NCBI GenBank assembly: GCA_949300375.1
Contig: CASGEB010000005.1
Coordinates: 1-59,051, forward strand
Direction: 5' to 3'
DNA: 59,051 nucleotides
DNA from: an uncultured Pseudomonadota bacterium
GTDB taxonomy: Bacteria; Pseudomonadota; Alphaproteobacteria; RF32; CAG-239
A program made the position numbers and the translations under genes. Positions within the stretch are counted from its first letter, which is position 1. Each line of letters starts with the position of its first letter. The notes beneath the pieces were generated by a model. It saw only the letters and a list, made by a program, of their open reading frames with translations. It made no database searches and was not told the origin of the DNA. This document shows, piece by piece, positions 56,468-59,051 of the stretch.

Positions 56468-57043
56468 TTAGTTCCCTATTCCGGCGAATCCCATAAAAGC
56501 CAGAGATAACAAAGCAGCCGTAATCAATGTAATCGGCGTGCCCCGCATTGCCCGCGGCAGCGTTTCGGTGTTAATTCGTTCGCGCAGTCCGGCAAAAAGG
56601 AGAATTGCCAGCGTGAAACCCATGGCATTTGCCAAAGCAAAGCAAACCGAATGCATCAGGTTATAATTTTTTTGCGCAGCGAGGATTGCAATTCCCAGGA
56701 CAGCGCAGTTTGTGGTAATCAACGGCAAAAATATTCCCAGAGCCTGATACAGTATCGGCGAGACTTTTTTTAATATGATTTCGACCATTTGAACCATTGA
56801 GGCGATAATCAGGATAAACACAACGGTTATCATAAATTCCAGGCGGTACGGCACCAACAGGGAATGATACGCCAGATAGGTTGCTATGGTGGACAAGGTC
56901 ATAACGAACATTACCGCCAATCCCATTCCGGCGGCCGTCGAACTGTTTTTTGATACGCCCAAAAACGGGCAGATGCCCAAAAATTGCGACAATACGATGT
57001 TGTTTACGAAAATAGCGCTGATAAAAATCATTAAATAACTCAT
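56468..57043 (-). CDS. rnfA: RNF complex subunit A
   Basis: Six-helix membrane subunit of the RNF complex (ferredoxin:NAD oxidoreductase that pumps Na or H). LSQFLGICPFLGVSK near 15-29, with a conserved Cys that helps hold the membrane 2Fe-2S centre, and FTLAILLFAGLRERI near 150. 191 aa, normal. It is the last gene of the unit; rnfB, which often follows, is absent. ATGA overlap with rnfE. Confidence 0.95.
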   Translation of the reverse strand: MSYLMIFISAIFVNNIVLSQFLGICPFLGVSKNSSTAAGMGLAVMFVMTLSTIATYLAYHSLLVPYRLEFMITVVFILIIASMVQMVEIILKKVSPILYQALGIFLPLITTNCAVLGIAILAAQKNYNLMHSVCFALANAMGFTLAILLFAGLRERINTETLPRAMRGTPITLITAALLSLAFMGFAGIGN

Positions 57044-57639
57044 TTGCCGGCTCCCGTTATTTTATTGAATATGATTATCAGTCCGGCCAGAGCCAGAAAA
57101 GCTCCGGGCGGCATAATGAACAGCATCATCGTATCTGTTTCTTCCGAAACAAATTTCCAGCCGAAAATTGAACCCATCCCCAAAATTTCGCGGACTGTTC
57201 CCAACAGGGTTAATGCTCCGGTGAAACCTATTCCCATACCGACAGCGTCCAAAACTGACTGCCAGATGCCGTTTTTGGAGGCAAAAGCCTCTGCCCTGCC
57301 TAAGATGATGCAGTTTACGACGATTAAAGGGATAAAAATCCCCAAACGGGCGTGCAATGCCGGGAGATAGGCCGCCATCAGCATTTCTACAACGGTTACA
57401 AAAGAAGCTATTATCACAATATAACAAGGAATGCGCACCATATCGGGGATAAGGCTTTTGACGGCGGATACGGCAAAATTAGAGAGAATGAGGACAAATA
57501 AGGTGGCCAGACCCATTCCTAATCCGTTGGCTGCCGAGGTGGTAACGCCCAGGGTCGGACACATTCCCAGCAGCATTACGAAAGTCGGGTTTTCTTTGAT
57601 AATGCCCCGGGTCAGGTTTTTGTAGCTTTGGTTATTCAT
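57040..57639 (-). CDS. rnfE: RNF complex subunit E
   Basis: Membrane subunit homologous to RnfA in inverted topology. FVMLLGMCPTLGVTTSAANGLGMG near 19-42 (Cys of the shared centre) and FTGALTLLGTVREILGMGS near 139. 199 aa. Starts 3 bp after rnfG. Confidence 0.95.
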   Translation of the reverse strand: MNNQSYKNLTRGIIKENPTFVMLLGMCPTLGVTTSAANGLGMGLATLFVLILSNFAVSAVKSLIPDMVRIPCYIVIIASFVTVVEMLMAAYLPALHARLGIFIPLIVVNCIILGRAEAFASKNGIWQSVLDAVGMGIGFTGALTLLGTVREILGMGSIFGWKFVSEETDTMMLFIMPPGAFLALAGLIIIFNKITGAGK

Positions 57640-57642
57640 ATC

Positions 57643-58218
57643 TTATTTCCCCAGAGTGCTGAATTTGTTGTAGCTGTCATAGGCCCGGTTGATTGCATCT
57701 AAAACGGCACGGGAACTGATGGTGGCGGAAGTAACGGCATCAATGTCGCCGTTATCCTGCCGGACACGGAGTTTTTGTTTCTCAAGGTTAAAACCTCGAA
57801 GTTGACGGGCAAAATTGTCTTCGGCCACTTTAGAACCTAAGCCGGGCGTTTCTTTGTGACTGATGATTTTATAGTCTGTAATGGTGCCGTTCAGCAAAAA
57901 TCCGACAATCAGTTCCAATCTTCCGCCAAAAGCGTTGTCGCTGTACGTTTTGAGCGCAACAGAGGTGATTTTTGCTCCCTGTCTGGCCGGATAAAGTTCT
58001 ATGCCGCTGCCGGAGATTGTTATTCTGTCCTGATAAGGATTGTTGTCATAATCCGGCGGCAGCACGGTCTGAATAGCTTCTAATTTTTTGGCATCCTGCG
58101 CTTTTTTTATCGGTTCTTGGGTTATAATATGGCTGACGCTTAAGATTATTGCGGAAAATCCGGCCGTAACAATCATGGCCAAGACCATATTTTTCAGTGT
58201 GTCGGCGGGTTTTTTCAT
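57643..58218 (-). CDS. rnfG: RNF complex subunit G
   Basis: Periplasmic flavin subunit with one N-terminal membrane helix (about 11-30). The covalent FMN site is VTSATISS near 162-169, where the Thr is flavinylated by ApbE. GLGSKVAEDNFARQ is conserved. 191 aa. Starts next to the rnfD stop. Confidence 0.95.
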   Translation of the reverse strand: MKKPADTLKNMVLAMIVTAGFSAIILSVSHIITQEPIKKAQDAKKLEAIQTVLPPDYDNNPYQDRITISGSGIELYPARQGAKITSVALKTYSDNAFGGRLELIVGFLLNGTITDYKIISHKETPGLGSKVAEDNFARQLRGFNLEKQKLRVRQDNGDIDAVTSATISSRAVLDAINRAYDSYNKFSTLGK

Positions 58219-59051
58219 TTATTTTCTCCCTGTTCCGTAGACCCGGGGAATGCACCAGCGGTCAATCAGCGGGACAAAAGCGTTCATAATCAGGATGGCA
58301 AAAGAAACGCCTTCGGGATAGGCGCTGAATATTCTGATAGCAACAGTTAATATGCCGCAGCCGATGGCAAAGATAGTTTTTCCTTTAACGGTCATCGGCG
58401 AAGTTACATAGTCCGTTGCCATAAAAATTGCGCCCAGAAGCAATCCGCCGGACAGCATATGGGCTATCGGGTCGAGTTCCGGCGTTTCTTTATAAAACCA
58501 CATTATCGATGTTAAGATAAAGACGGTTGACAGGTAATAAAAAGGAATATGCCAGGTGATTATTTTTTTATAAAGCATATAAACAAGTCCGAGGATGAGG
58601 GCTAAAGCTGAAACCTCTCCCAGGCTGCCTCCGGTATTGCCTAAAAACATATCCAGGTAGTTTGGAATATTATCAACTGAGCAGCTGTATTTTGTTAATA
58701 TATTGTTTAAATTTTCACTATCCAGGTGTTTTAATATTCCCAAAGTCGTTGCGCCGGTTTGACCATCTGCCGCAAAAAAGTTTCCGGGGTGCGGCAACGG
58801 CCAGGTTGTCATTTGCTGCGGAAAAGAGATGAATAAAAAGACACGGCCGGCCAATGCCGGGTTAAACAGGTTTTTTCCAATTCCACCGTATGCCATTTTG
58901 GCAATGCCGACCGCAACGAAGGCTCCGATGAGAATCATCCAGAGCGGAATGGAGGACGGAAGGTTGAATCCCAACAGGATTCCGGTGATAACGGCAGAAT
59001 AATCTCCGGTGGTCGGCGTTGTTTTTAGCAGATAGCGGCAAATCAGATATT
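58219..59051 (-). CDS. rnfD: RNF complex subunit D, 5'-truncated by window edge
   Basis: The frame is open through the end of the window; residues before the first visible start-like codon read TPTTGDYSAVITGILLGFNLP, which is conserved RnfD sequence. The second flavin site is DGQTGATTLG. Several membrane segments follow. About 277 codons are seen out of a usual 320-350; the start lies outside. It leads the D-G-E-A order. Confidence 0.93.
   Translation of the reverse strand, partial: YLICRYLLKTTPTTGDYSAVITGILLGFNLPSSIPLWMILIGAFVAVGIAKMAYGGIGKNLFNPALAGRVFLFISFPQQMTTWPLPHPGNFFAADGQTGATTLGILKHLDSENLNNILTKYSCSVDNIPNYLDMFLGNTGGSLGEVSALALILGLVYMLYKKIITWHIPFYYLSTVFILTSIMWFYKETPELDPIAHMLSGGLLLGAIFMATDYVTSPMTVKGKTIFAIGCGILTVAIRIFSAYPEGVSFAILIMNAFVPLIDRWCIPRVYGTGRK

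Noticed and set aside
1..59051. CRISPR array or insertion sequence
   Set aside because: No regularly spaced repeats and no transposase-like protein seen anywhere in the window.

Overview
The window reads as chromosome of a Gram-negative, moderately AT-rich, strictly or facultatively anaerobic bacterium. A lipid A/Kdo operon (lpxK, waaA), an 8-stranded outer-membrane beta-barrel protein and a yejEF-type transporter show an outer membrane. An RNF complex and the [FeFe]-hydrogenase maturase HydG point to fermentative anaerobic life. My best guess is an uncultured gut-type alphaproteobacterium; that is inference from gene content, not from a marker tree. Promoters mostly fit a sigma70 pattern, TTGAC(T/A)-N17-TATAAx, and Shine-Dalgarno sites are clear.

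Layout. 0.1-3.4 kb: a membrane protein of unknown function, an ASCH-domain protein, an aldo/keto reductase and a small orphan gene. 3.4-6.7 kb (minus strand): fliN-like gene, DUF374 acyltransferase, waaA, lpxK, tightly coupled. 6.9-10.6 kb: lon, HU and a small secreted protein. 10.95 kb: tRNA-Val(UAC), which marks the left edge of a long glycan island. 11.3-15.7 kb: a sialic-acid locus (GT29 sialyltransferase, NANS-like NeuB without its SAF domain, hexapeptide acyltransferase, methyltransferase with a G10 tract, NeuA). 15.7-17.4 kb: a CatA-type acetyltransferase, then an Mpi-like serine invertase followed at once by a 156-bp segment between perfect 13-bp inverted repeats. 17.7-27.3 kb: the operon downstream of that segment: GT2, rfbACDB (dTDP-L-rhamnose), an RgpF/GT fusion, two more GT2 proteins (one with a G9 tract), a radical SAM protein and a hexapeptide acyltransferase; from about 22.6 kb the DNA becomes clearly more AT-rich.

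27.4-35.3 kb: TM1266-like regulator and hydG, a sucrose-phosphate-synthase-like GT4, hisS, and three more glycosyltransferases (two GT2, one GT92). 35.5-39.5 kb: a U32 protein and a small ECF-sigma module (putative membrane anti-sigma, sigma, Spy/CpxP-like protein, His-rich secreted protein) preceded by an ECF-type promoter. 39.5-46.9 kb: sirtuin, prolyl aminopeptidase, tldD/pmbA, GNAT, NUDIX, TPR-methyltransferase. 47-53.2 kb: rpsD with a structured leader, a large degenerate sulfatase-fold membrane protein, yejE and yejF. 53.2-54 kb: an 849-bp gene-free stretch with a strong promoter, a terminator (candidate ncRNA of about 285 nt) and a dif-like palindrome. 54-59 kb: small membrane protein, outer-membrane protein, uracil-DNA glycosylase, a hypothetical gene, and rnfD(partial)-G-E-A.

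The most interesting reading is of a variable cell surface. A site-specific invertase sits beside an inverted-repeat segment that carries a sigma70-like promoter, now pointing away from the rhamnose/glycosyltransferase operon. Two poly-G tracts lie in glycan genes, and a sialylation locus is next door. Together these suggest layered phase variation of surface polysaccharide.
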